Shown here piece by piece: positions 32,203-40,516 of a DNA stretch of 64,000 bases (the stretch's first letter is position 1; every line of letters begins with the position of its first letter). Source of the DNA: Candidatus Syntrophocurvum alkaliphilum. GTDB taxonomy: Bacteria; Bacillota; Syntrophomonadia; Syntrophomonadales; Syntrophomonadaceae. Both the position numbers and the translations under genes were made by a program. The stretch covers positions 1,172,001 through 1,236,000 of the forward strand of contig NZ_CP046457.1 of the NCBI RefSeq assembly GCF_009734445.1, written 5' to 3'. A model generated the notes under the pieces. It was not told the origin of the DNA. It did no database searches and saw only the letters and a list, made by a program, of their open reading frames with translations.

Positions 32203-34704
32203 CTATTTTAACTGCATATCATTTTCAGCTTTGTTCAGCAGAATTAAAAAACTATTCCAATCGTCTGTGTTTTTTTCAAATATTATATTATTAAATCTTT
32301 TTTGTAACTCTTTTATTTCTTCTTGTTTATCTAAAGAAGCTAGAAATGGATTTTCTCTATAGCCACAGTGGGTTATATCATTACGCAGTTCTTTTAATTG
32401 TTTCCAGAAATCGAGTATTTCTATATCCTTTGAGTTTGTTTTTACTAGCTCATTTAATAGATCATTATATTTATCACGGTATTTTTCAATTAAATAGCCT
32501 TCACCACTATAATTTGGATTATTAAGAATCAGTTTAGTTATTAACACTTCATGCATATTTGTCACTGCTTGCCAATATTGAGAATGATTTATTAACCATT
32601 CAACCAGATAACTATAGCGTTTATCAAATTCATTTTCATTTAGCTTTTCAAATTCATTTTCAAAACGTTCTAAAATTGGTATGTATGGTTTAGCCCATTG
32701 CTCTATTTCACTACTCATTTTAGTGTAGTCAATTTTTTCATATAATCCCATAACCTGCTTTAGTTTTTCACTATTATTAAAATTTAGACAGGAACTAATA
32801 TTTTCTAAGTTATTAGAAACTTTTTTCATTACTTTAGGTGTTAAGTCACTATTCCTCTGGTATGCTAATTGATGTTCATTATTTATTAGTTTTGCTAATA
32901 AGTTTTGGTCACCATAATCAATAAAATCATATATTCCTCGAATCCAATCTAGCATTGTTACAAAACGTGTTAAGTCAAATGTAGGAGATATCTTTACCCC
33001 ATCTTTATCTTTTCTTGCTTCATAAGCTCCATAATAAACTGCTTCTATAACACAATTTTTCACAACTTTTAAATAATAAATTGCAATTAAATTGATAAAA
33101 GGAATAGAACGAAAACCATGAGTAATATCAAATATTACCTTACTATTATCTTCTACATTATTAATAATACTAAAAAAGATATCCCATAATTCTTCCTCAT
33201 TACGACCATCGGGAATATCTACAAAGTTTAGTCTATCGTATTCGGTTAATTCATCTTCTAGTGCTTTTTTATGAATTCTTTTTGCAGCTTCAGTAACTAT
33301 TATTATAGTTTTATCAGGTTTTAATGCCTGAACTACCACCTTTTGAAACAACTTTGTTTCCACTCTAATATTCTCATCTTTTTTCTTAAATTCATAGGTT
33401 GCTACTCCATAGTCAGACGTTCCTAATGTACTTATTAGTATAGTTTTGTCTGTTTCTTTACTTAAATTAATATCTTTTAAGTTATCTGTTTGAGGCTGTT
33501 TGTTATTATCTGTTTCTAATAGAGATTTACCTGTTAGTATAGAGGTTAATTTATTCCAATCGTTTTTACCATTTTCATTTATTACTGATTTAAATCTAGC
33601 AAATATATTTTCTATAGATTTTTTATCAAAATTAGGAGAACTGTCTTTAAACCCGCAATGTGCTATAGCATTACGATAATCTATTAAATTCCCCCATAAA
33701 CTAATTATTTTTGGTTCTTTATTATTTTTTTTAAATTCTTCACTTAGTTTATTGGATATTTCTTCACGTTTTTTAAAGTCATATATCTCATTTTCACTAG
33801 AACCATATATCTTTATTAAGATTTTTGATATATAAAGTTCACGCATATAACTAAATGCTTGAGCATATTGCTCATGTGTTAACAGCCAATCAATTAAGTT
33901 TATAGAGCATTGAGCAAAATCACTGTCTACCATCATAGAAAAATCTTTTTCTATTTTTGCTAACATAGGATATAAGGGTTTAGCCCTTTTTTTTACTTCT
34001 GTTTCGATTTCGGTTCTATTGCTTTTTATATTGATACTATACTTAGTTAAAGCATCACTTAATTGCTTACTCCTACTAAAATGTAGACAGAGATCAATCT
34101 CTTGTAAATTATCTGCTAATTCATTTAAATATGTAATAGGCTCGTTATTTTGTTTCAAATCAATACTTTTTATTAATTCTACTATAACTTTACTATCACC
34201 ATATTTTATAAAATCTTCTAGACCTTTTATCCATTCTAATAAATCTGCAAATATACTCAAATCTACAGCAGGAGTTACTGGAACCCCTTTTTCAAAAGCT
34301 CCATAATAAACTCCATTAACAGTACAATTCTTAACTGCTCTTACATAAGCTATAAGTAAGGCTATTATCATAGGTATAGAACGGAATGAGTTAGTTATAT
34401 CAAATACTAGCTCCTCATTTTCACTTATTTCATTTATAAATATAGAAAAGATTTCCCAATACTCTTCTTCATTTTGCCCTTCTGGTATTATAACTGGTTT
34501 TATTGGTATATTGGTATCAAGATTTTCTATTAACAATTCCCAATTCTTTTCATATGCTCGATTAGTTAGAAAAACAATTACTTCAGTAGGTTTTTTGGCT
34601 TCGATTATAGCTTTTTGAAAAAAGGAAGTTTCTACACTTATTCCGTCAAACTCGTATACAGTTTTCTTATAATCTGTAGTTCCTAATAAACTAATTAACT
34701 TCAT
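32203..34704 (-). CDS. tandem CARF-HEPN effector (Csx1/TIGR02221-like, duplicated in one chain)
   Basis: The 833-residue protein is two copies of one unit. Copy 1 (about 1-390) has MKLISLLGTTDYKKTVYEFD, the CARF motif VFDITNSFRSIPMI and a HEPN-like motif RNAIAH (R-x4-H) near 345. Copy 2 (about 420-830) has ILISTLGTSDYGVATYEF, VIFDITHGFRSIPF (the DxTHG signature of TIGR02221/Csx2-type proteins) and RNDITH near 795. Csx1-type proteins normally dimerise to form one cOA pocket and one composite RNase site; here one chain supplies both halves. It is the last gene of the III-D operon, so it should respond to cyclic oligoadenylate made by Cas10. Both HEPN motifs look intact, while the CARF signature is degenerate (T-N-S) in copy 1. 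Confidence 0.8.
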   Translation of the reverse strand: MKLISLLGTTDYKKTVYEFDGISVETSFFQKAIIEAKKPTEVIVFLTNRAYEKNWELLIENLDTNIPIKPVIIPEGQNEEEYWEIFSIFINEISENEELVFDITNSFRSIPMIIALLIAYVRAVKNCTVNGVYYGAFEKGVPVTPAVDLSIFADLLEWIKGLEDFIKYGDSKVIVELIKSIDLKQNNEPITYLNELADNLQEIDLCLHFSRSKQLSDALTKYSINIKSNRTEIETEVKKRAKPLYPMLAKIEKDFSMMVDSDFAQCSINLIDWLLTHEQYAQAFSYMRELYISKILIKIYGSSENEIYDFKKREEISNKLSEEFKKNNKEPKIISLWGNLIDYRNAIAHCGFKDSSPNFDKKSIENIFARFKSVINENGKNDWNKLTSILTGKSLLETDNNKQPQTDNLKDINLSKETDKTILISTLGTSDYGVATYEFKKKDENIRVETKLFQKVVVQALKPDKTIIIVTEAAKRIHKKALEDELTEYDRLNFVDIPDGRNEEELWDIFFSIINNVEDNSKVIFDITHGFRSIPFINLIAIYYLKVVKNCVIEAVYYGAYEARKDKDGVKISPTFDLTRFVTMLDWIRGIYDFIDYGDQNLLAKLINNEHQLAYQRNSDLTPKVMKKVSNNLENISSCLNFNNSEKLKQVMGLYEKIDYTKMSSEIEQWAKPYIPILERFENEFEKLNENEFDKRYSYLVEWLINHSQYWQAVTNMHEVLITKLILNNPNYSGEGYLIEKYRDKYNDLLNELVKTNSKDIEILDFWKQLKELRNDITHCGYRENPFLASLDKQEEIKELQKRFNNIIFEKNTDDWNSFLILLNKAENDMQLK

Positions 34705-34724
34705 TATTCTCCACCCCTGTTTTT

Positions 34725-35243
34725 CTATTTTCGTTCCATTTTTTCTTTTAGGGCTTTGAGTTTGTCAAAATTTGCTTGGTTTAATGTTCCAGATGATTCA
34801 TTGTTATGATTATTATTAGTTTTATTATTTTTTTCTATTTGTACCTTATTATATAAAGGGATTGTATTCTCTTGTGCTAAGCGTGCTAACCAACCACTGT
34901 AGTAGCTTAATTCACTTATACTTGCACCTTGTAGCTCTTTTCTTAAAGTTTTTTTCTTTTTACTTAAACCAAAACCCATTTCTAAAACAGTTTCATATTG
35001 TTCTTTAGAGCCTCTACTAGCTTTTATTAAATGGGATTGTGGTATAGTTTGTAATGTTTTTATTATTTCTGATTCTTCAATACCGTCAGGGTTTTCTCTT
35101 TTTAATTGCATTAATATAGTATTTATATTTTGAAAAACACCATTGCCAATGTTGTTTTCTCTGCCTCTTTGGTCTATAAAAGTACCAAATCCAGGAGTAG
35201 AGATTACTTTTTCAGCTAATTTTAACATTTTTATATTTTGCAA
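34725..35243 (-). CDS. III-D operon protein of unknown family
   Basis: The 172-residue basic, mostly helical protein begins MQNIKMLKLAEKVISTPGFG and has IPQSHLIKASRGSKEQYETV and GASISELSYYSGWLARLAQE. It lies between the last RAMP gene (15 bases away) and the CARF-HEPN gene. I recognise no named family. Type III-D loci often carry small extra proteins such as Csx19, but I cannot confirm identity. An RNA-binding or assembly role in the complex is inferred from position and composition only. Confidence 0.5.
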   Translation of the reverse strand: MQNIKMLKLAEKVISTPGFGTFIDQRGRENNIGNGVFQNINTILMQLKRENPDGIEESEIIKTLQTIPQSHLIKASRGSKEQYETVLEMGFGLSKKKKTLRKELQGASISELSYYSGWLARLAQENTIPLYNKVQIEKNNKTNNNHNNESSGTLNQANFDKLKALKEKMERK

Positions 35244-35257
35244 AATTAATCTCCCCC

Positions 35258-36376
35258 TTAATATGTTTTATTTCCATCACGTATAGGCCAAGGATTACCA
35301 GCAGGATTATCCCAGTTTAATATATTACTTAATATATTAATATTTGTTTTTATATCTTTAGGAGCTTTTTCTCTATATTCTTTAGCAAGTGTTGTAAAAT
35401 CAAGCTCTTCTTTCTTTAAACCATAACGACTTTTAATATCTTCATACTTTTCAAAAGAAAATCTAACACTACCAAAATAAGCTGGTTTACCATAACCTAT
35501 TTTGGGGGTTATAGCTTTATCTAGTCCAAAAGAGAAAGCTAATAAAGACAGTTCTTCATAACTTAAATTATTTATTATTACACTACCAACAAGTGTTGTT
35601 CCCGCAGGTATGAATTCATGAGGAATACCATTTTTTCTTTCTTCTGTTTCTTTAGAATGATAATAAAACTTCCTACCCCGGAATCGGTAGTTTCGGGAGT
35701 TATTATTTAATAATTTTAGTTTTTCTAAATATTCTTCTTTGGTACAAGTATTGCATTTATCAAAATCATTACATACTTGACAATAATATAACCTTTCATT
35801 TCCATAGCCATTTTCGGGAAAGGGACGTAATCTATTTTTTGGATAGTCCTTTTTAAAAGGGCTTTGTAATTGTGGTAATAATCTGGTTTCTAACTTCACT
35901 TCTTCAATAGGTGAAAAATCTTCAAAAATAATTTGCCCTTTATAAGATACATCTCGTGAGCTAAAACCAAATAATCTACAACTTACACAGGCATCTTGTT
36001 TTTGGCATACAAATCTATTACTAGATGGTAAAGCTTGATTTAAAAACCTTTTTGGTGGTTGAGGAGCACATGAATATGATACTGATTCTGTAATACTGCG
36101 AATAGCCCCCTTAATGCCGGAACCGGGAATATAAACTCTATTATTTAACTCTGCAGTCATAACAGTAAAATCATTTTTATTATCTTCAAATCGGTATTTG
36201 CCCTGCGAAACATGGACTGGACTTAAGGTTTCCATTTTTAAAAACAATTTGCCGCTATATCTGTCTGGATGTATTTTATTATGACCTATGTATTTTTCAC
36301 TTTCCTTTTTTTCAAGTAGTGGAACAAATGCATACGGTTTTTCTGATAAAATGGTACCTTTACTCATGTTACCCAC
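35258..36376 (-). CDS. type III RAMP protein (Csm5-like/Csm3-like Cas7)
   Basis: The 372-residue protein has the RAMP core KLFLKMETLSPVHVSQGKYR, the glycine-rich loop YIPGSGIKGAIRSI, and CVSCRLFGFSSRDVSYKGQ. Near the middle a cysteine cluster (YYCQVCNDFDKCNTC) suggests a zinc-binding insertion. It is the most downstream RAMP and may cap the complex at the 3' end of the crRNA, like Csm5. It overlaps the upstream RAMP gene by eight bases. Assignment to Csm5 versus a further Csm3 paralogue is uncertain. Confidence 0.75.
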   Translation of the reverse strand: MGNMSKGTILSEKPYAFVPLLEKKESEKYIGHNKIHPDRYSGKLFLKMETLSPVHVSQGKYRFEDNKNDFTVMTAELNNRVYIPGSGIKGAIRSITESVSYSCAPQPPKRFLNQALPSSNRFVCQKQDACVSCRLFGFSSRDVSYKGQIIFEDFSPIEEVKLETRLLPQLQSPFKKDYPKNRLRPFPENGYGNERLYYCQVCNDFDKCNTCTKEEYLEKLKLLNNNSRNYRFRGRKFYYHSKETEERKNGIPHEFIPAGTTLVGSVIINNLSYEELSLLAFSFGLDKAITPKIGYGKPAYFGSVRFSFEKYEDIKSRYGLKKEELDFTTLAKEYREKAPKDIKTNINILSNILNWDNPAGNPWPIRDGNKTY

Positions 36377-37211
36377 CTACCTTTGTTAGGCTTTTACTTA
36401 CATCTACTTCATAAAGAGGACTGCCTTCTTCTAATAGTTCTTCCCAGCCATTTAGATTAGAAGTAAAATAATAAGCCTCTTTTTTATAGTCTAATTTTCC
36501 TCCTATATCTTCCTTTTCTCTACCTAGTAAAAAACCCTCTTTATTAGAACGATAATCTCTGATTTTTATCTTAATATCTGATACAGTGACTCTACCCATT
36601 CCACGTGTAGTGCCACCACCAATTCCATATAATCCATCATCTAAATCTTTTATAGCCCAAAGACTTAGTTTTAATTGTTTTAGTTCATAATTAGTCAAAA
36701 ATATAGAAACATTAAAAACAGCACTCTCTACTACTTCTTGGTCATATAAAGCACCCTGTTGAGCAGCTCCTGTAATGCGATTTATTCCTACACCTTTTTT
36801 TATGCCTGTAATCACTTCACCTATTGGATAAGCATCAGGAAAAGCTATTCTAGAAGCAGTTAAGGTACTACCAAATAATTGGCAAGCAAGGCACATGTTT
36901 TCATATTTTTCTTTTGCAGTATTATCACTTAATTCTTTTTGTTTATTTGAACAAGACTGGGAACTATTAGTAACATTACAGGTTACGCCCCCTAATAGAT
37001 TAATTATTTGTTCACAACGAGTTCTGATTACCCCTTTTAAACTTGCTCCTGGAATATATACACTTTCTTTTCCTCCATAAAAAGATCTAACACATTGCAT
37101 ATCTGGACGATTAGGCTCTAGTACATTTTCTTGACCACTTCGTATAGCTAAAGGGGAAACAGGTTTTATATTAAATGAGATTATGGCTTCATTTTTCAGA
37201 TCTTTAAACAA
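36369..37211 (-). CDS. type III RAMP protein (Csm3-like Cas7)
   Basis: The 280-residue protein has FNIKPVSPLAIRSGQENV, VYIPGASLKGVIRTRCEQI (the RAMP glycine-rich loop), CLACQLFGSTLTASRIAF and GIGGGTTRGMGRVTVSDI. These are hallmarks of Csm3-type backbone subunits, with a cysteine pair in the insertion. It lies two bases after the neighbouring Csm3 gene and overlaps the next gene. The Asp that cleaves target RNA in Csm3 is not obvious in the segment PNRPDMQ, so its RNase activity is uncertain. Confidence 0.75.
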   Translation of the reverse strand: MFKDLKNEAIISFNIKPVSPLAIRSGQENVLEPNRPDMQCVRSFYGGKESVYIPGASLKGVIRTRCEQIINLLGGVTCNVTNSSQSCSNKQKELSDNTAKEKYENMCLACQLFGSTLTASRIAFPDAYPIGEVITGIKKGVGINRITGAAQQGALYDQEVVESAVFNVSIFLTNYELKQLKLSLWAIKDLDDGLYGIGGGTTRGMGRVTVSDIKIKIRDYRSNKEGFLLGREKEDIGGKLDYKKEAYYFTSNLNGWEELLEEGSPLYEVDVSKSLTKVGG

Positions 37212-37213
37212 GC

Positions 37214-38122
37214 TTATCTCTCCCTTCCAGCATTAGATTCCAACACTTGTAGTAGTTGTTCAATAGATATATCATTGGCACCAATTTGCTCAACTGCTTT
37301 AAGTAAATCATCACGATTGTATGTTTGAGATTCAAGTGGCTTTATATCCACCTTTGCAAGCTCGTGTTCAAATATAAGTTTTTCTTCCTTTATAGTTTTT
37401 ACTCCAGAATTATTCTCATCTATATATGTTTTTGCAATAACAATATCTTCTAAATGAACTTTGCCTAGACCACGTGTGCTTTTCCCACCTAAAGAAATAT
37501 CTCCATTAGATAAAGCAAATAAAGCTAACAAAAAGTTATGCCATGTATCATCTTCTAAATTATCTGCAATAGCCTCGAAATGAAAAACAGTTCCAGCAGG
37601 TACAGCTTCAAAGTCATATAATAATCCTGATGATGCAGTTTTAGTATCTCGGTCTATAACTACTCCATTACGTGTTTCATAAAAACCAACCCATTTTTCA
37701 GTATCAACTGTTAAGTCTCTTAGTTTTACTTTTCCAGCATAGTTGTGATTTCCAAACAATCTACATACAGGACAAAGGCCTGTATATACCTCATAGGCAT
37801 TTTCTTCAGGACTTTTTTTGTTATTTTCTTTCCATTTTTCCAAACAAGGTTTTTTAACTATATCACATGCATCTGCCCCATCAGGTTTACCCCAATTAGC
37901 ATTTATAATTCTTTCCATAAATGAACGCCAACTACCTTTTAAAGAAGATGCTGGGATCAAGGGACGTTGTAAGCTATCCTTTATTACTGGACTATCACTA
38001 ATACTAGGACGAAAACCAGTCTCATCTCCACCAATATGTAATGCCGTATCACACACTAGGTAAGCAGTAATCTTATATCGATTGTGGAATTGATTTAGCA
38101 AATAGTGTATATTTTCACCCAT
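37214..38122 (-). CDS. csm3: Csm3-type backbone subunit
   Basis: The 302-residue protein has LVCDTALHIGGDETGFRPSI, then SDSPVIKDSLQRPLIPASSL with KGSW (glycine loop), CPVCRLFGNHNYAGKVKLRD and DISLGGKSTRGLGKVHLEDI. The Asp in DSPVIKD matches the conserved catalytic aspartate of Csm3, so target-RNA cleavage is likely. Its start overlaps the preceding gene by one base. A putative catalytic thumb loop VVIDRDTKTASSGLLYDFE is present. It probably polymerises along the crRNA together with the other RAMPs. Confidence 0.85.
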   Translation of the reverse strand: MGENIHYLLNQFHNRYKITAYLVCDTALHIGGDETGFRPSISDSPVIKDSLQRPLIPASSLKGSWRSFMERIINANWGKPDGADACDIVKKPCLEKWKENNKKSPEENAYEVYTGLCPVCRLFGNHNYAGKVKLRDLTVDTEKWVGFYETRNGVVIDRDTKTASSGLLYDFEAVPAGTVFHFEAIADNLEDDTWHNFLLALFALSNGDISLGGKSTRGLGKVHLEDIVIAKTYIDENNSGVKTIKEEKLIFEHELAKVDIKPLESQTYNRDDLLKAVEQIGANDISIEQLLQVLESNAGRER

Positions 38123-38616
38123 TATCGTTTACCTCCTCTGCCTTTTGGATTAGATTCTTTTTTCCCTTGTTGACGATTATTATCTGAATTAACAACATAA
38201 GAACCCTGCCAATAAACATAGCCCAAAAAGCGTTGGATTAGTTGATTTTCTATATTTTTTTTATTTATTTCTTCTGGTAAATCTATTTTTTCAACCTGAG
38301 TAATAATTTTTTCTATTTTTGACCACAGTACTTCACCCATTACTTTATTCTCACTACCACACACTTTTGCCCAACCTGAATTTTTATCTCTTCCAATTTT
38401 ATAAAAAATATAAGCCTTTAACTCTAACGCTACTGTCATTTGTAATGATGCTTCTAGTAATGTTCGGAGTTGTGTTATTCCAAATCCTCTACCTTTTATA
38501 ATGTTATCGATTCCAGAAGTATTAAAAAACTCTTCACATAATTTTAGTAAAAATTCACTTTGCTCATCTATTATTTGTTGTTCTAGTTGTTTTTGTTTAA
38601 TTTCATTAACTAACAT
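38122..38616 (-). CDS. Cas11-like small subunit of the III-D complex
   Basis: The 164-residue protein is mainly helical, with GFGITQLRTLLEASLQMTVA and ALELKAYIFYKIGRDKNSGW. These resemble the QIR-type helix of Csm2/Cas11 small subunits. The C-terminus is basic and glycine-rich (RQQGKKESNPKGRGGKR), fit for nucleic-acid contacts. It sits between Csx10 and a Csm3 gene, where III-D loci place a small subunit. The identity is inferred mainly from position, size and helicity. Confidence 0.6.
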   Translation of the reverse strand: MLVNEIKQKQLEQQIIDEQSEFLLKLCEEFFNTSGIDNIIKGRGFGITQLRTLLEASLQMTVALELKAYIFYKIGRDKNSGWAKVCGSENKVMGEVLWSKIEKIITQVEKIDLPEEINKKNIENQLIQRFLGYVYWQGSYVVNSDNNRQQGKKESNPKGRGGKR

Positions 38617-38621
38617 TACAA

Positions 38622-39845
38622 TTAATCCCTCCCTACTGAATACTTAACATGAAAATCATTACATATTATTATTTCCCCACAACCATTTTCTGTGTTTTTG
38701 CCTATGCCATTCGACTCTAAATTTACTAGCTTATTAATAAAGGAACCATCAACTAATTCTTTATTAAATGCTAAAACTATAACACTACCTGCTAATGTCC
38801 AAATAACTGGTGCAATCATTTTTTCTGCTGTACCCATACGAGTATCCCAACCTCGGCGTATTTCATATTCTCCAATAAAATCTATTAGTTCAAATTCTTC
38901 ATCTATTTCTATAAGGTTTAATGACTCCTTAATAGAGTTCTTTATAGCTTGCATATATTCATTATTACTATAATATTTATCAGTAGTAATATATTGGTCT
39001 AGGTTTAAATCTGCATCACTTTGCAAATCTAGACTTAAATATATTTTATCTTTTGATTTCTTTGTAATTTTTTTATTAAAAGCATTTATTCTCTCTTTTA
39101 AATTGCTAATTACATCAGTGTTATCAGTATAATAATCAATAATTCTACATTTACCTAATCCAGCACGTGTATATGCTCCAAACCTTAAAACATCAAAAGG
39201 AATTTTTAAACTCTGTTCATTTAAAGCAATATTTTCTGGTATATCCCATGTTGTTTCCATTAATAATCTTTGTTCTATACTTTGCCAATCAGCTATTGTA
39301 TCAATGGAATACAAACGTCCTTGTGCATTAGTGCCTGTTGTAGCATCAATACCACCTTTTGTAATCAGTTGTCGTTTGAACGATTGAGGTGTGTTTTTTT
39401 CATTTTTAAACTTTGTTGGTGGGCTTTCTAACCTTTCAGAACAGTCTGGACATACTAGTTTTTCAGCTTGAGTTGCATTTAAGCTTTTATGCAATAAATC
39501 AACTGGGCGATGACTACTGTTATACTTACACAGCAAACTTGTTTTAGACCAAGGACTACATCCTTTTGCTTTAATATTAGTCAATTTTATTTGGTCAAAG
39601 TTTTTACACCATGAAATATATGTGCATTTTTTACAATACTCACTATTTTTAAATTCTAAAATATTAGTAAATGTATTATCTTCATAATCTAACGCTATAC
39701 AATTATCAAGAATATGCTGTACTAATGAAGCACGCACAACATTACCCGGAATATATTCTAAAGAACGGATATAGTTGTTATTTTGTTTGCGACCACCAGC
39801 TAGCAAAGGGGATAATGCTTCGAAAATAATCTTGACTTTCATCAT
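38622..39845 (-). CDS. csx10: Csx10-like RAMP (Cas5-group subunit of type III-D)
   Basis: The 407-residue protein opens VKIIFEALSPLLAGGRKQNN and continues YIRSLEYIPGNVVRASLVQH, the RAMP start and glycine loop in the form seen in Csx10. Two cysteine clusters (CKKCTYISWC and CPDCSERL) suggest zinc binding. A second RAMP-like loop, FGAYTRAGLGKCRI, lies near 230. Csx10 replaces Csm4 in type III-D and holds the crRNA 5' tag next to Cas10. The gene overlaps the preceding RAMP by four bases (ATGA). Confidence 0.75.
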   Translation of the reverse strand: MMKVKIIFEALSPLLAGGRKQNNNYIRSLEYIPGNVVRASLVQHILDNCIALDYEDNTFTNILEFKNSEYCKKCTYISWCKNFDQIKLTNIKAKGCSPWSKTSLLCKYNSSHRPVDLLHKSLNATQAEKLVCPDCSERLESPPTKFKNEKNTPQSFKRQLITKGGIDATTGTNAQGRLYSIDTIADWQSIEQRLLMETTWDIPENIALNEQSLKIPFDVLRFGAYTRAGLGKCRIIDYYTDNTDVISNLKERINAFNKKITKKSKDKIYLSLDLQSDADLNLDQYITTDKYYSNNEYMQAIKNSIKESLNLIEIDEEFELIDFIGEYEIRRGWDTRMGTAEKMIAPVIWTLAGSVIVLAFNKELVDGSFINKLVNLESNGIGKNTENGCGEIIICNDFHVKYSVGRD

Positions 39846-40516
39846 GCACTTCCCCCTTCACTGATATCATTTATTTCATATTCTTTTTCATTCACAAAAA
39901 ATCTAGGAGTTATATTTACCCAACCTAAACCCCTAGTTTGATTTCCTCCTAGCGTTCTTATATGTTCAATAGATAAACGGAGTAAGTTAATTTGCTGATC
40001 TATACTGACAGTATTTAATCTCAATGAACCTTCAAAACTACCGGCAAAAGCTATAGCCTCACTAGGTGAAAATACCTCTTGATTAAATAAGAGTTTATTA
40101 CCAGCTACACCCCTTTGTCGCTCTATAGTAACACCCCTTCTAGGCATCATTAAGGAAGCAATATAGCTTTCAGACATGTTATCTAAAACAGGATATAAAT
40201 TATCAAAATATAAAGCCCCCGGATATGTGTTTCCTGCTGCTCCAAAATATGCGCAGACTATACAATTTTTGCAGGGTTCATTACCATTGACATCATTATT
40301 GCAAACCTCAATATCTAAAGCTCTAGCCATTATAGTGGTATTATACCTCATTCTACCTTTTATAGTTGTCCCAGGAACAAATGGAATATTTCTAGCATCC
40401 CTTAAAACATAAGAATCCATAATCCCAGCCAAACCTGTACCAGAACTAATACTATATGCTGAATCAAACCTAGCTTCAAGCTCTACTTTTAATCTAGTTG
40501 GCATTTTTCTCATCAC
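39842..40516 (-). CDS. type III RAMP protein (Csm3-like Cas7)
   Basis: The 224-residue protein has LKVELEARFDSAYSISSGTG, FVPGTTIKGRMRYNTT (glycine loop), CKNCIVCAYFGAAGNTYPGA and IRTLGGNQTRGLGWVNITP. All are hallmarks of the compact Csm3 fold. It overlaps the cas10 end by 23 bases, and the start is a GTG in GTAGGTG context. As the first RAMP after Cas10 it is a backbone subunit. The segment GIMDSYVLRDARN carries an Asp that could be catalytic. Confidence 0.8.
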   Translation of the reverse strand: MMRKMPTRLKVELEARFDSAYSISSGTGLAGIMDSYVLRDARNIPFVPGTTIKGRMRYNTTIMARALDIEVCNNDVNGNEPCKNCIVCAYFGAAGNTYPGALYFDNLYPVLDNMSESYIASLMMPRRGVTIERQRGVAGNKLLFNQEVFSPSEAIAFAGSFEGSLRLNTVSIDQQINLLRLSIEHIRTLGGNQTRGLGWVNITPRFFVNEKEYEINDISEGGSA

